A DNA stretch of 64,000 nucleotides from Pseudomonadota bacterium (GTDB lineage: Bacteria > Pseudomonadota > Gammaproteobacteria > Steroidobacterales > Steroidobacteraceae). The first letter of the stretch is position 1. Each line of letters starts with the position of its first letter. The stretch covers positions 1-64,000 of the forward strand of contig JAFEDS010000004.1 in assembly GCA_018241505.1 (NCBI GenBank), given 5' to 3'. Of the stretch, positions 1-8,129 are shown piece by piece. A program made the translations under genes and the position numbers. A model generated the notes under the pieces. It saw only the letters and a list, made by a program, of their open reading frames with translations. It had not been told where the DNA came from and made no database searches.

Positions 1-1847
1 GCAAGATCATCCAGGAGCTGGAAGCCGCGTTCCTCGGCGCCGGTTGGAATGTCATCAAGGTGTTGTGGGGCTCGCGTTGGGATCCGCTGTTGGCCAAGGA
101 TCACAAGGGCCTGTTGCGCCGCGTGATGGAAGAGTGTGTCGACGGTGAGTACCAGAACTTCAAGGCGAAGGGCGGTGCCTACACCCGCGAGCACTTCTTC
201 GGCAAATACCCCGAGCTGAAGGCCATGGTGGCCAACATGTCAGATGAAGAGATCTGGCGTTTGAATCGCGGCGGCCACGATCCGCGCAAAGTGTACGCGG
301 CCTACCAGGCCGCCTCTGAGCACAAGGGACAGCCCACAGTGATCCTCGCGAAGACCGTCAAGGGCTTCGGGCTCGGTAAGGGCGGCGAGGGCCAGATGGT
401 CGCGCACCAGCAGAAGAAGCTGTCGGTGGACGACCTGCGCGTGTTCCGCGACCGATTCAACATTCCGGTCACCGACGATGAGATCGGGAACCTGCCCTTC
501 AAGAAGCCGGATGAGGCTTCCGAAGAGATGCGCTACCTGCGCGAGCGCCGGACATTCCTCGGCGGTTCGCTGCCGGCGCGGCGCAAGACCGCCCCGCCGC
601 TGGTCGTGCCGCCACTCGAATCGTTCAGTGCGCTGTTGGAAGGCAGCGGTGAGCGCGAAATTTCCACAACCATGGCGTTCGTCAGGATTCTGACCGCGCT
701 GCTGAAGGACAAGAACGTCGGCAAGAACGTCGTGCCGATCGTGCCCGATGAGGCCCGCACCTTCGGCATGGAAGGTTTGTTCCGCCAGATCGGTATCTAT
801 TCGTCGGTCGGTCAGCTCTACACACCGCAGGATGCGGAAACCCTCATGTCCTACCGCGAGGACAAGAAGGGCCAGATGATCGAGGAAGGTATCAACGAGG
901 CGGGCGCCTTGTGCTCCTGGATTGCCGCCGGCACGGCGTACAGCAATCACGGTGTCAACATGGTGCCGTTCTACATCTTCTATTCGATGTTTGGTTTCCA
1001 GCGGGTGGGCGATTTCATCTGGGCAGCGGGTGATATTCAGGCGCGCGGCTTCCTGCTCGGTGCCACGGCCGGCCGTACGACCCTGGCCGGTGAAGGTTTG
1101 CAGCACCAGGACGGCCACAGCCAGTTGGTTGCCACGACTGTGCCGAATTGCGTGTCCTACGATCCGACGTTCGCCTATGAGCTCGCCGTGATCATCCATG
1201 ACGGCATGCGCCGCATGTACGTGGATCAGGAAAATATTTTCTACTACATCACGGTAATGAACGAGAACTACGCGCAGCCGCCGATGCCTCAGGGCGCGGA
1301 AGCCGGCATTCTCAAGGGCGGCTACCTGTTGCAGGTCGGCGGCCACGGCAAGGTGCGTGCCACTCTGTTGGGTTCCGGCACGATCCTGCGCGAATGCCAG
1401 GCGGCCGCGCAGCTTCTCGAAGTTGACTTTGGGGTTCCGGCCGATGTGTTCTCGGTGCCGAGCTTCAGCGAATTGCGTCGTGAGGCGCTCGAAGTGGAGC
1501 GCTGGAACATGTTGCATCCGGGCGAGGCCGCCCGGGTTCCGTATGTGCAGCAGTTGTTGAAGGGTCGCGAAGGACCGGTGATTGCCGCCACTGACTACAT
1601 GCGCGTGGTACCGGACCAGATCCGGCAGTGGGTTGCTAACCGCTATGTTACGTTGGGTACCGACGGTTACGGACGGTCCGACTCGCGGGCGGCACTGCGC
1701 AAACACTTCGAAGTCGACCGCAACTACATTGCCGTCGCGGCACTGAAGGCGCTGGCCGATGAAGGCAAGATCGATAAGAAAACCGTTGTCGACGCTATGA
1801 AGAAACTCGGCGTTGATCCGTCTAAGCCAGTTCCCTGGAAAATCTGA
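1..1847 (+). CDS. aceE: Pyruvate dehydrogenase E1 component, homodimeric type (5' end outside window)
   Basis: This ThDP-dependent enzyme decarboxylates pyruvate and acetylates the lipoyl arm of E2 in the pyruvate dehydrogenase complex. The reading frame is open from base 3, before any start codon, and begins with the conserved stretch GAGWNVIKVLWG, so the N-terminal third lies outside the window. The C-terminal part carries YGRSDSRAALRKHFEVD, typical of AceE. The stop is 11 bases before aceF, and aceF overlaps lpd, so E1, E2 and E3 form one operon. No anomaly is seen in the visible part. The alternative, a 2-oxoglutarate dehydrogenase E1, does not fit these sequence blocks. Confidence 0.96.
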   Translation, partial: KIIQELEAAFLGAGWNVIKVLWGSRWDPLLAKDHKGLLRRVMEECVDGEYQNFKAKGGAYTREHFFGKYPELKAMVANMSDEEIWRLNRGGHDPRKVYAAYQAASEHKGQPTVILAKTVKGFGLGKGGEGQMVAHQQKKLSVDDLRVFRDRFNIPVTDDEIGNLPFKKPDEASEEMRYLRERRTFLGGSLPARRKTAPPLVVPPLESFSALLEGSGEREISTTMAFVRILTALLKDKNVGKNVVPIVPDEARTFGMEGLFRQIGIYSSVGQLYTPQDAETLMSYREDKKGQMIEEGINEAGALCSWIAAGTAYSNHGVNMVPFYIFYSMFGFQRVGDFIWAAGDIQARGFLLGATAGRTTLAGEGLQHQDGHSQLVATTVPNCVSYDPTFAYELAVIIHDGMRRMYVDQENIFYYITVMNENYAQPPMPQGAEAGILKGGYLLQVGGHGKVRATLLGSGTILRECQAAAQLLEVDFGVPADVFSVPSFSELRREALEVERWNMLHPGEAARVPYVQQLLKGREGPVIAATDYMRVVPDQIRQWVANRYVTLGTDGYGRSDSRAALRKHFEVDRNYIAVAALKALADEGKIDKKTVVDAMKKLGVDPSKPVPWKI

Positions 1848-1858
1848 AGGCCACTGTC

Positions 1859-3580
1859 ATGAATGCGGCTGCAGGCATCGTCGAAGTGCGAGTGCCCGAT
1901 ATGGGCAACTTCAAAGACGTCGCCATTATTGATGTGCTCGTTAAACCGGGCGAGAAGATCGAGCCGGAGGCTTCGCTCGTCACTCTCGAAACCGAGAAGG
2001 CCACAATGGATGTGCCATCCACCGTCGGCGGGATCGTGGATAAGGTCCATGTCTCGAAGGGCGGGACGGTTTCGCCGGGTGATCTGGTGGTGACGGTTCG
2101 GGTGGAGGGTGCGACTTACGCCGCGTCGACATCTGCCGGCGCTGGCAGCGGTGCCAATGCTGCCGCGAGTGGATCCAGCGGCGGGCCGAGTAGTCCGGGC
2201 TCCAAGGCTGCGAGTGGCGGTGTGGCCGGCGGATCCGCGGCGAACGGTGGCGGCGGAGCTGGCCGGGCCGGCGGGGCGGGTGGTTCCGCGGCGGCTGGTG
2301 GCGGCCGGACCGACGGCGGAGCGGCCGGCAGTGCTGGTGGTGGCTCCGCGGCGGCTGGCAGTGGCAGGCCCGGCGGCGGGGCTGGTGGCTCCGAGGCGCC
2401 TGGCGGGTCGGCCGGCGGCGGCTCGGCGGGCGTTAGGGGCAGCGGTAGTTCGAGCGCCGCGGGCGGTGGAGCTGGCTCGTCGGGTGCGGGATTCGCTGCG
2501 GCCGACACGGCTAACTCTGCGTCGCCCTCGTCGACTGGTTCGAAGGGCTCCGCGCAGTCGAAGTCGGGCGCTGAGGCGGCGGGTAACGGCGCTGCGCCAG
2601 CGGCGATAGCCGGCGGCAATGGCCTCCCTCCGATCAACGAGCCGGGCTTCTCGCGTGCTCACGCTGGTCCGTCCGTTCGCAAGTTCGCGCGCGAGCTCGG
2701 CGTCGATCTGACGCTGATCAAAGGCGGCGGGTTCAAGGGAAGAATTACTCACGAAGACGTCAAATCGTTCGTAAAGACCTCCCTCGCAAAGGGCGCGACT
2801 TCTGCGAAGGGCGTATCCGCGCCTGGTGGCGGCGGAGCGTTGCCTGCGATTCCGGTTGTTGACTTCACACAATTCGGTGAAGTTGAAACCAAGCCCCTGA
2901 CGCGCATCCAGAAAATCTCGGGCCCGCGCCTGCATGCGAGCTGGGTCAACATTCCCCACGTCACTCAGTTCGACGATGCGGATATCACCGATCTCGAAGA
3001 GGTGCGTGGCAAGCTCAAGCAGAAGGCGCAGGAAGCGGGTATCAAGCTCACTCCGTTGGCCTTCATTATTCGCGCGTGCGTGCGAGCGCTTCAGGAGTTC
3101 CCGCTGTTCAACTCATCGTTGGACTCGACGGGTACCGCCCTGGTGTTGAAGAAGTACATCAACATTGGCTTCGCCGCAGATACGCCCAACGGCCTCGTGG
3201 TGCCGGTGGTGAAGGATGCGAATCGCAAGGATGTCTACGAGACTGCGCGTTTCCTCGGCGAGCTGTCTGAAAAGGCGCGCTCAGGGAAGTTACCGGCTAC
3301 TGACATGCAGGGCGGTACCTTCACAATTTCGAGCCTCGGCGGTATCGGTGGCACCGCATTTACGCCGATTATCAATGCGCCTGAGGTGGCGATTCTCGGT
3401 GTGTCGCGCTCGGCGATGAAGCCGGTGTTCCGCGATGGTGCGTTTGTGCCTCGGCTGATTCTGCCGTTGTCGCTTTCGTACGATCACCGCGTGATTGACG
3501 GAGCCGCCGCGGCACGGTTCATAACGTTCCTTTCACAGACGCTCGCGGATCCGCGAAGCCTGACGGAGGCTGTCCCGTGA
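1859..3580 (+). CDS. aceF: Dihydrolipoyllysine-residue acetyltransferase (PDH E2)
   Basis: This is the core subunit of pyruvate dehydrogenase; it moves the acetyl group from its lipoyl arm to CoA. In the 573 residues I see one lipoyl domain (about 7-80; lipoyl lysine K47 in ETEKATMDVP), a very long Gly/Ser/Ala linker (about 85-245), a peripheral-subunit-binding domain (about 265-312) and the acyltransferase domain (about 340-573) with catalytic His543 in SYDHRVIDG. Most E2 proteins of this family have Ala/Pro-rich linkers and often two or three lipoyl domains, so one domain and a Gly-rich linker are unusual. The gene overlaps lpd by four bases (GTGA), suggesting coupled translation. Confidence 0.96.
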   Translation: MNAAAGIVEVRVPDMGNFKDVAIIDVLVKPGEKIEPEASLVTLETEKATMDVPSTVGGIVDKVHVSKGGTVSPGDLVVTVRVEGATYAASTSAGAGSGANAAASGSSGGPSSPGSKAASGGVAGGSAANGGGGAGRAGGAGGSAAAGGGRTDGGAAGSAGGGSAAAGSGRPGGGAGGSEAPGGSAGGGSAGVRGSGSSSAAGGGAGSSGAGFAAADTANSASPSSTGSKGSAQSKSGAEAAGNGAAPAAIAGGNGLPPINEPGFSRAHAGPSVRKFARELGVDLTLIKGGGFKGRITHEDVKSFVKTSLAKGATSAKGVSAPGGGGALPAIPVVDFTQFGEVETKPLTRIQKISGPRLHASWVNIPHVTQFDDADITDLEEVRGKLKQKAQEAGIKLTPLAFIIRACVRALQEFPLFNSSLDSTGTALVLKKYINIGFAADTPNGLVVPVVKDANRKDVYETARFLGELSEKARSGKLPATDMQGGTFTISSLGGIGGTAFTPIINAPEVAILGVSRSAMKPVFRDGAFVPRLILPLSLSYDHRVIDGAAAARFITFLSQTLADPRSLTEAVP

Positions 3581-5538
3581 GTCGGGTAGATCTCACTGTT
3601 CCTGACATCGGCAACTTCGAAGATATTCTGGTTGTTGATGTGTTGGTCAAGAAGGGCGACACCCTCGAGGTGGACGCTCCGCTGGTGACACTCGAGACGG
3701 ACAAGGCGTCGATGGACGTACCTGCGACTACCGCGGGTACGGTTACCGAGGTGCTGCTCAAAGCTGGAGACAAGGTTTCCAAGGGCACTGTGATTGCCCG
3801 TGTTGAAACCAGTGCGGGCGCTGGGACATCAGGCGCAGGGGCTGGCGCTGGCTCGGCCGCGTCGGGTGCTGATGCACGTGCTGGGGCCTCCGCTGGCGCA
3901 GGGGTCTCGGGCGCCGGAGCAAAATCGGGCGCCACTCGGGACCCTGACGACGGTGAGTTCAGCGCCGCGTTCGATGCCGATGAGTTGGAGCGCACGGTTA
4001 CGCAGCCGGTGTTGTCGCAAGCGTCCACCGGCGCTGGGCGCGGCGGCGCCAACGCGCGCGCCGAAAGCCCTGGCGACACCGTTCGCATGCCCGCCCCCGA
4101 TCTCTCCCGCTTCAATCGGGCGGAAGCAGAATTCAATCGTTCAACTCAACTTCTGGTGTTGGGTTCGGGGCCCGGTGGCTACACTGCCGCGTTCCGTGCC
4201 GCTGACCTCGGCATGAAGGTCACGCTGGTGGAACGCTGGTCGTCACTTGGCGGCGTTTGCTTGAACGTGGGTTGCATCCCATCGAAAACGTTACTGCATG
4301 CAGCGAAGGTGATCGAGGACGCCGAGTCCATGGGCGTGCACGGCATCGCATTTGGTGCGCCGGCCATTGATCTCGAAAAGCTGCGCGCCTTCAAGGGAAC
4401 CGTGGTGAACAAGCTCACGGGCGGTTTGAAGGTACTTGCCAAACAGCGCAAGGTCGAAGTTGTTCAAGGCGTTGGCCGCTTCGTCAGCCCGAACGTCGTC
4501 GAGGTCATGGGCAGCAGCGGCTCAGAGCGGATTCATTTTGACGCCTGCATCATCGCGGCCGGCTCCGAGTCCATCAAGCTTCCGGGCCTGCCGACCGATC
4601 AACGCATCATGGATTCCACGGATGCATTGGAGCTTCCGGAATTCTCCGGCGGATTGCTCGTTGTCGGTGGAGGCATCATCGGCCTGGAGATGGCGTGTGT
4701 TTACGACGGTCTCGGAAGCCGTGTGACGGTTGTGGAGCTGACTCCTGGGCTGATGCCGGGTACCGACCCTGATTTGGTTCGACCGCTCGAAAAGCGTATC
4801 AAGGGACGCTACGAAGCGATCCTCACCGGCACCAAGGTGACGCGCGTCGAGCCATTGCTCGAAGGATTGCGTGTGACATTTGAGGGCGAGAAAGCTCCAG
4901 CGCCTCAAGTGTACGACCGCATATTGGTTGCGGTTGGCCGTGTGCCTAACGGCAAGAATATCGGCGCGGAAAACGCCGGTGTTACGGTTACCGACCGCGG
5001 CTTCATTCCGGTGGATAAACAGATGCGGACCAATGTTCCGCATATCTTCGCCATCGGCGATATCGCGGGTCCGCCGATGCTCGCCCATAAGGCGATGCAC
5101 GAGGCGAAAGTTGCTGCCGAAGTCGCAGCGGGACACAAGAGCGCGTTTGACGCGCGTGTTATTCCATCAGTTGCCTACACGGACCCGGAGATTGCCTGGG
5201 TGGGTCTGACGGAAATCGAAGCGAAAGCCAAGAACATTCCCTTCAAGAAGGGACAGTTTCCTTGGGTGGCTAACGGCCGCTCGCTCTCGTTGGGACGCGA
5301 GGATGGTTTTACCAAGCTGCTCTTCGATCCGGAGACGCACCGCGTACTCGGTGGCGGCATCGTGGGTACCAATGCGGGCGACTTGATCAGCGAAATCGCG
5401 TTGGCCATTGAGACAGGTTGCGACGCCGCTGACATTGGGTTGACCGTGCATCCGCACCCGACGTTGTCGGAGACGGTCGCGGCGGCAGCCGACGCGTTCG
5501 AGGGGACGCTGACGGATCTGTTTATACCGAAGCGCTGA
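3577..5538 (+). CDS. lpdA: Dihydrolipoyl dehydrogenase with N-terminal lipoyl domain (PDH E3)
   Basis: This flavoprotein reoxidises dihydrolipoamide in the pyruvate dehydrogenase complex and reduces NAD+. Its 653 residues exceed the usual 470 or so because an N-terminal lipoyl domain (about 1-80, lipoyl lysine K43 in ETDKASMDVP) and an Ala/Gly linker precede the FAD/NAD domains. The redox pair is C228 and C233 in GGVCLNVGCIPSK, and the C-terminal HPHPTLSETV supplies the catalytic His. Lipoylated E3 proteins are known from Neisseria (P64k type) and other beta- and gammaproteobacteria. The GTG start overlaps the aceF stop, which fixes it. Confidence 0.95.
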   Translation: MSRVDLTVPDIGNFEDILVVDVLVKKGDTLEVDAPLVTLETDKASMDVPATTAGTVTEVLLKAGDKVSKGTVIARVETSAGAGTSGAGAGAGSAASGADARAGASAGAGVSGAGAKSGATRDPDDGEFSAAFDADELERTVTQPVLSQASTGAGRGGANARAESPGDTVRMPAPDLSRFNRAEAEFNRSTQLLVLGSGPGGYTAAFRAADLGMKVTLVERWSSLGGVCLNVGCIPSKTLLHAAKVIEDAESMGVHGIAFGAPAIDLEKLRAFKGTVVNKLTGGLKVLAKQRKVEVVQGVGRFVSPNVVEVMGSSGSERIHFDACIIAAGSESIKLPGLPTDQRIMDSTDALELPEFSGGLLVVGGGIIGLEMACVYDGLGSRVTVVELTPGLMPGTDPDLVRPLEKRIKGRYEAILTGTKVTRVEPLLEGLRVTFEGEKAPAPQVYDRILVAVGRVPNGKNIGAENAGVTVTDRGFIPVDKQMRTNVPHIFAIGDIAGPPMLAHKAMHEAKVAAEVAAGHKSAFDARVIPSVAYTDPEIAWVGLTEIEAKAKNIPFKKGQFPWVANGRSLSLGREDGFTKLLFDPETHRVLGGGIVGTNAGDLISEIALAIETGCDAADIGLTVHPHPTLSETVAAAADAFEGTLTDLFIPKR

Positions 5539-5550
5539 TGCGTAGTTGAC

Positions 5551-5577
5551 GCCTGCAGGCGCTCTGCCGATGCAGGC
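5551..5577. repeat. Inverted repeat between convergent lpdA and dsbA
   Basis: GCCTGCA (5551-5557) pairs with TGCAGGC (5571-5577) around a 13-base loop, just after lpdA and touching the dsbA stop codon. Its position between convergent genes suits a bidirectional terminator, but no T-tract follows on either strand. Confidence 0.3.
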
Positions 5578-6338
5578 TACTTGCTGGTCGTAGACGCCAT
5601 CGCAGCCACCTTCTTAGAGCCACCTGCGGGCGCTGCTGCAGCCGCCTTATTGGCCGCTCCCCCTGCCGACTCCTTGGCCACCAGGTACTTGGCCACCTCA
5701 ATCATCTGCGGCATTCCGCCCGCGGATTGCCCCGTAATCCGGTACTTGCCGTTCACAATCAAACTCGGCGTGCCGTCAATGTGATAAGCGAGCACCAGCG
5801 CGTCATCACGCCGCATCGCTGTATCCACGGCGAATGACTTGGATGTGTTGAGGAACTTGTCTACGGGAACACCGCTGATGTGGTTGTAGTATTTGGCGAT
5901 GTCCTCAATGGACGGCAGTGGATTCTTGATCCGGTGTGTCTGCGGATCCGCTATCGCCAGTTCGCCCGTCTTCCATACCGCATCGAACACCTTGTCGTGC
6001 GTCTTATCCAGGATTCCCAACATCTGCGCGGCGCAGGTAGCGCGTTGGAAAGTCGGCCAGTCTTCGCTTGGGTTGAACGACGCCGGTACATAAACCATCT
6101 GCGCGTTCGCCGGCAGGGACGCCTGAAGCTGCTTCACCATGGGGTTGAATTGCGCGCAGAAAGGGCAGGCGTACGAGAACACCTCGGCGACTTCGATCTT
6201 TCCGGCCGGCACATTTGTGGGCTGCGCCGGACTGATCACGTAGTAGTTCACTCCTTCGGTCCAGGTGGCCGCGTGGGCAATCGAAGTCAGAACCAACGCA
6301 AAAAGCGCCGTCATTAGAGCGGTGCGGTTTCTCATCAT
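5577..6338 (-). CDS. dsbA: Periplasmic thiol:disulfide interchange protein, DsbA family
   Basis: DsbA oxidises cysteine pairs in proteins entering the periplasm. The 253-residue product has a signal peptide (about 1-23, ending AHA), the redox motif CPFC at residues 58-61 in a thioredoxin fold, and the cis-proline loop near GTPSLIVNG. After about residue 215 an Ala/Gly/Lys-rich low-complexity tail follows that is not part of the usual DsbA fold. Two adjacent ATG codons (6338 and 6335) could both serve as start. It is the last gene of a leftward run metG-rsxB-nth-DUF1841-dsbA, 33 bases after the DUF1841 gene. Confidence 0.9.
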   Translation of the reverse strand: MMRNRTALMTALFALVLTSIAHAATWTEGVNYYVISPAQPTNVPAGKIEVAEVFSYACPFCAQFNPMVKQLQASLPANAQMVYVPASFNPSEDWPTFQRATCAAQMLGILDKTHDKVFDAVWKTGELAIADPQTHRIKNPLPSIEDIAKYYNHISGVPVDKFLNTSKSFAVDTAMRRDDALVLAYHIDGTPSLIVNGKYRITGQSAGGMPQMIEVAKYLVAKESAGGAANKAAAAAPAGGSKKVAAMASTTSK

Positions 6339-6371
6339 GGAACCTCTCCCAAAGTTGCCCTATAGACAAGG

Positions 6372-6803
6372 CTACAACGCGCGAAGTTTCTCCAGATAGG
6401 CCATTTCATTGGGCACGCGGCCACTTCGCTGGGCTTCCCACAGCGTCTCGGCAAGTGGTTCGAGCATTGCGTGTTCCGCAGCGTGGGTGTCACCCATCCG
6501 ATTGGACAGAGTCTGGTGAATGGCCGTGATGCCCGCAGGGCGATTGGTCGCCACCTGCTCCCGGATGGCGAGGTGTAACCCCATGTGAAGAAAGGGGTTC
6601 AGTTCACCGCCTTCGGGCGTGAACTCGGCAGCCACGGCCTCGTCACCGGCTTCGAGCCACGGCACGTACTCGGGATGCTCGGCTATGACCGCGGCCACCT
6701 GGGCTTCCAATGGCTCGAGTGGCACGCGGTTTGTGTACTTCTTCCATGTGTCCAGGTACATGCGGCGTAACTGGTCACGGTTTTGTCCGGCAAAGACGGC
6801 CAT
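6372..6803 (-). CDS. DUF1841 family protein
   Basis: This 143-residue soluble protein matches what I know of DUF1841: an N-terminal YLDTWKKY segment, a central block around NPFLHMGLHLAIREQ and a C-terminal helix ending YLEKLRAL. No signal peptide or membrane segment is visible. The family is widespread in beta- and gammaproteobacteria and its biochemical role is unknown. It sits one base after nth in the metG-rsxB-nth run, so it is almost certainly co-transcribed with an Fe-S protein and a base-excision repair enzyme. That context hints at, but does not show, a link to either. Confidence 0.85.
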   Translation of the reverse strand: MAVFAGQNRDQLRRMYLDTWKKYTNRVPLEPLEAQVAAVIAEHPEYVPWLEAGDEAVAAEFTPEGGELNPFLHMGLHLAIREQVATNRPAGITAIHQTLSNRMGDTHAAEHAMLEPLAETLWEAQRSGRVPNEMAYLEKLRAL

Positions 6804-6804
6804 G

Positions 6805-7584
6805 TCAAATCAGCTTTCCGGCTGGACGCGGCTTGCGCTTGCGTGTCCCGGCCGCGTCCGCGATGGCCTTTGGCCGACCACGAGCGCCGGCTGCCTTTGG
6901 CCGAGGCCCAACCTTCCGCACCACCGGTGCATCAGACTCAGAGAGCTTCTTGGGCGGTGTCTTGCTCGGATACTCGCAGAGATCCGCGATAATGCACTTC
7001 GGGCAAGCGGGCAGCCGTGCAACGCAAACATAACGCCCATGAAGGAGCAGCCAATGGTGTGCATCCTTCATGTACTCCTTTGGCGTCGTAGCCACGAGTC
7101 CATCCTCAACCTCGCGCGGTGTTTTCCCTGGAGCCAACCCTGTACGGTTGGCGACACGAAAAATATGCGTATCGACGGCAATCTCATTCTGACCGTACAC
7201 CATGTTGAGAATGATGCTGGCCGTCTTGCGGCCCACTCCGGGTAGCGCCTCGAGCGCCTCCCGATTGTTGGGCACTTCGCCGCCATGCCGGTCGATGATC
7301 TGCTGCGCGAGGCCAATCAGATTCTTGGCCTTCATGTTGTACAAGCCCACCGTCTTGAGGTACGGCTTCACGCCTTCGATACCCAGCTTCGCGATGGCCG
7401 CAGGCGTGTTGGCTACGGGAAACAGCTTGCGTGTGGCGGCGTTGACGCTTTTGTCAGTCGTGTGCGCTGAAAGCATGACAGCCACAAGAAGCTCGAACGG
7501 GGAGTCGTTGAGCAGTTCCGTGGTGGGGTGAGGATTGGCCGCCTGCAGCCGGCGAAAGATGGCGCGGCGACGCGCGGGATTCAT
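6805..7584 (-). CDS. nth: Endonuclease III with basic C-terminal extension
   Basis: This base-excision repair DNA glycosylase/AP lyase removes oxidised pyrimidines. The helix-hairpin-helix LPGVGRKTA carries K120 and the catalytic aspartate is D138 in VDTH, the same numbers as in E. coli. The 4Fe-4S loop has the four cysteines spaced C-x6-C-x2-C-x5-C. The protein is 259 residues against the usual 210 or so. The extra C-terminal part is Pro/Lys/Arg-rich and contains ARGRPKA, which resembles an AT-hook. The start ATG overlaps the rsxB stop by four bases. Confidence 0.95.
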   Translation of the reverse strand: MNPARRRAIFRRLQAANPHPTTELLNDSPFELLVAVMLSAHTTDKSVNAATRKLFPVANTPAAIAKLGIEGVKPYLKTVGLYNMKAKNLIGLAQQIIDRHGGEVPNNREALEALPGVGRKTASIILNMVYGQNEIAVDTHIFRVANRTGLAPGKTPREVEDGLVATTPKEYMKDAHHWLLLHGRYVCVARLPACPKCIIADLCEYPSKTPPKKLSESDAPVVRKVGPRPKAAGARGRPKAIADAAGTRKRKPRPAGKLI

Positions 7585-8129
7585 GCTGTTTTCTCCCTGG
7601 CTGGCGCTCTTGCCGTCTGCTTGCGCGCAGCAAGCAGAGCCGCTTGCTCTTGGGTGCGCCGTGCTTGACGTACATTATGCGCGTTGTACCGCGCGCGATT
7701 TATCTCGGGAGTTGGTTCGGGCTCGCCGCCACGAGGTTCCATCGTTATGCAGTCAACCGGGCAGGGCGCTACGCACAACTCGCAACCCGTGCACATCCCA
7801 GCGATCACCGTATGCGTTTGCTTGCGAGAGCCGACGATGGCATCGACAGGACAAGGCGGAAGGCACTTGATGCAGCCGATGCAGCGTTCTTCATCAATTA
7901 CCGCAACTAATGCGGGTCCTTCCACGCCATTGTCAGGGTTGAGCGGCAACGTCGGGCGGTGGAGCAGTTGTGCCAGCGCGGCGATTGTCGCAGCGCCACC
8001 GGGCGGGCACTGGTTGATCGGCGCCTGGTTGCCAGCAATCGCCTCGGAATACGGCCGACACCCGTCGTATCCACAGCGCGTGCACTGCGTTTGTGGAAGT
8101 AGCGCGTCGATTTTGTCCGCAAGGCTCAA
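7581..8129 (-). CDS. rsxB: RnfB/RsxB-type ferredoxin, electron transport complex subunit B homologue
   Basis: This is a 182-residue Fe-S protein. An N-terminal 4Fe-4S domain has cysteines in the order CTRCGYDGC ... NQCPPGG, followed by a double 4Fe-4S ferredoxin module ([12 protein letters not shown] and [12 protein letters not shown]). It is the short form without the N-terminal membrane helix of full RnfB, and no other rnf/rsx subunits are in the window, so it probably serves as a soluble electron carrier. The start is TTG at 8129, whose TTGA overlaps the metG stop, and nth overlaps its own stop. Pairing with nth is common in this group and suggests a role with Fe-S enzymes. Confidence 0.85.
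   Translation of the reverse strand: MSLADKIDALLPQTQCTRCGYDGCRPYSEAIAGNQAPINQCPPGGAATIAALAQLLHRPTLPLNPDNGVEGPALVAVIDEERCIGCIKCLPPCPVDAIVGSRKQTHTVIAGMCTGCELCVAPCPVDCITMEPRGGEPEPTPEINRARYNAHNVRQARRTQEQAALLAARKQTARAPAREKTA

Noticed and set aside
240-1706. 488-codon open frame on the minus strand within aceE
   Set aside because: It lies wholly opposite aceE, has no family similarity and an Arg/His-rich composition typical of antisense frames in GC-rich genes.
1724-2959. 411-codon open frame on the minus strand within aceF
   Set aside because: It is the antisense of the Gly-rich linker region and reads as Arg/Ser/Thr repeats; aceF is certain on the plus strand.
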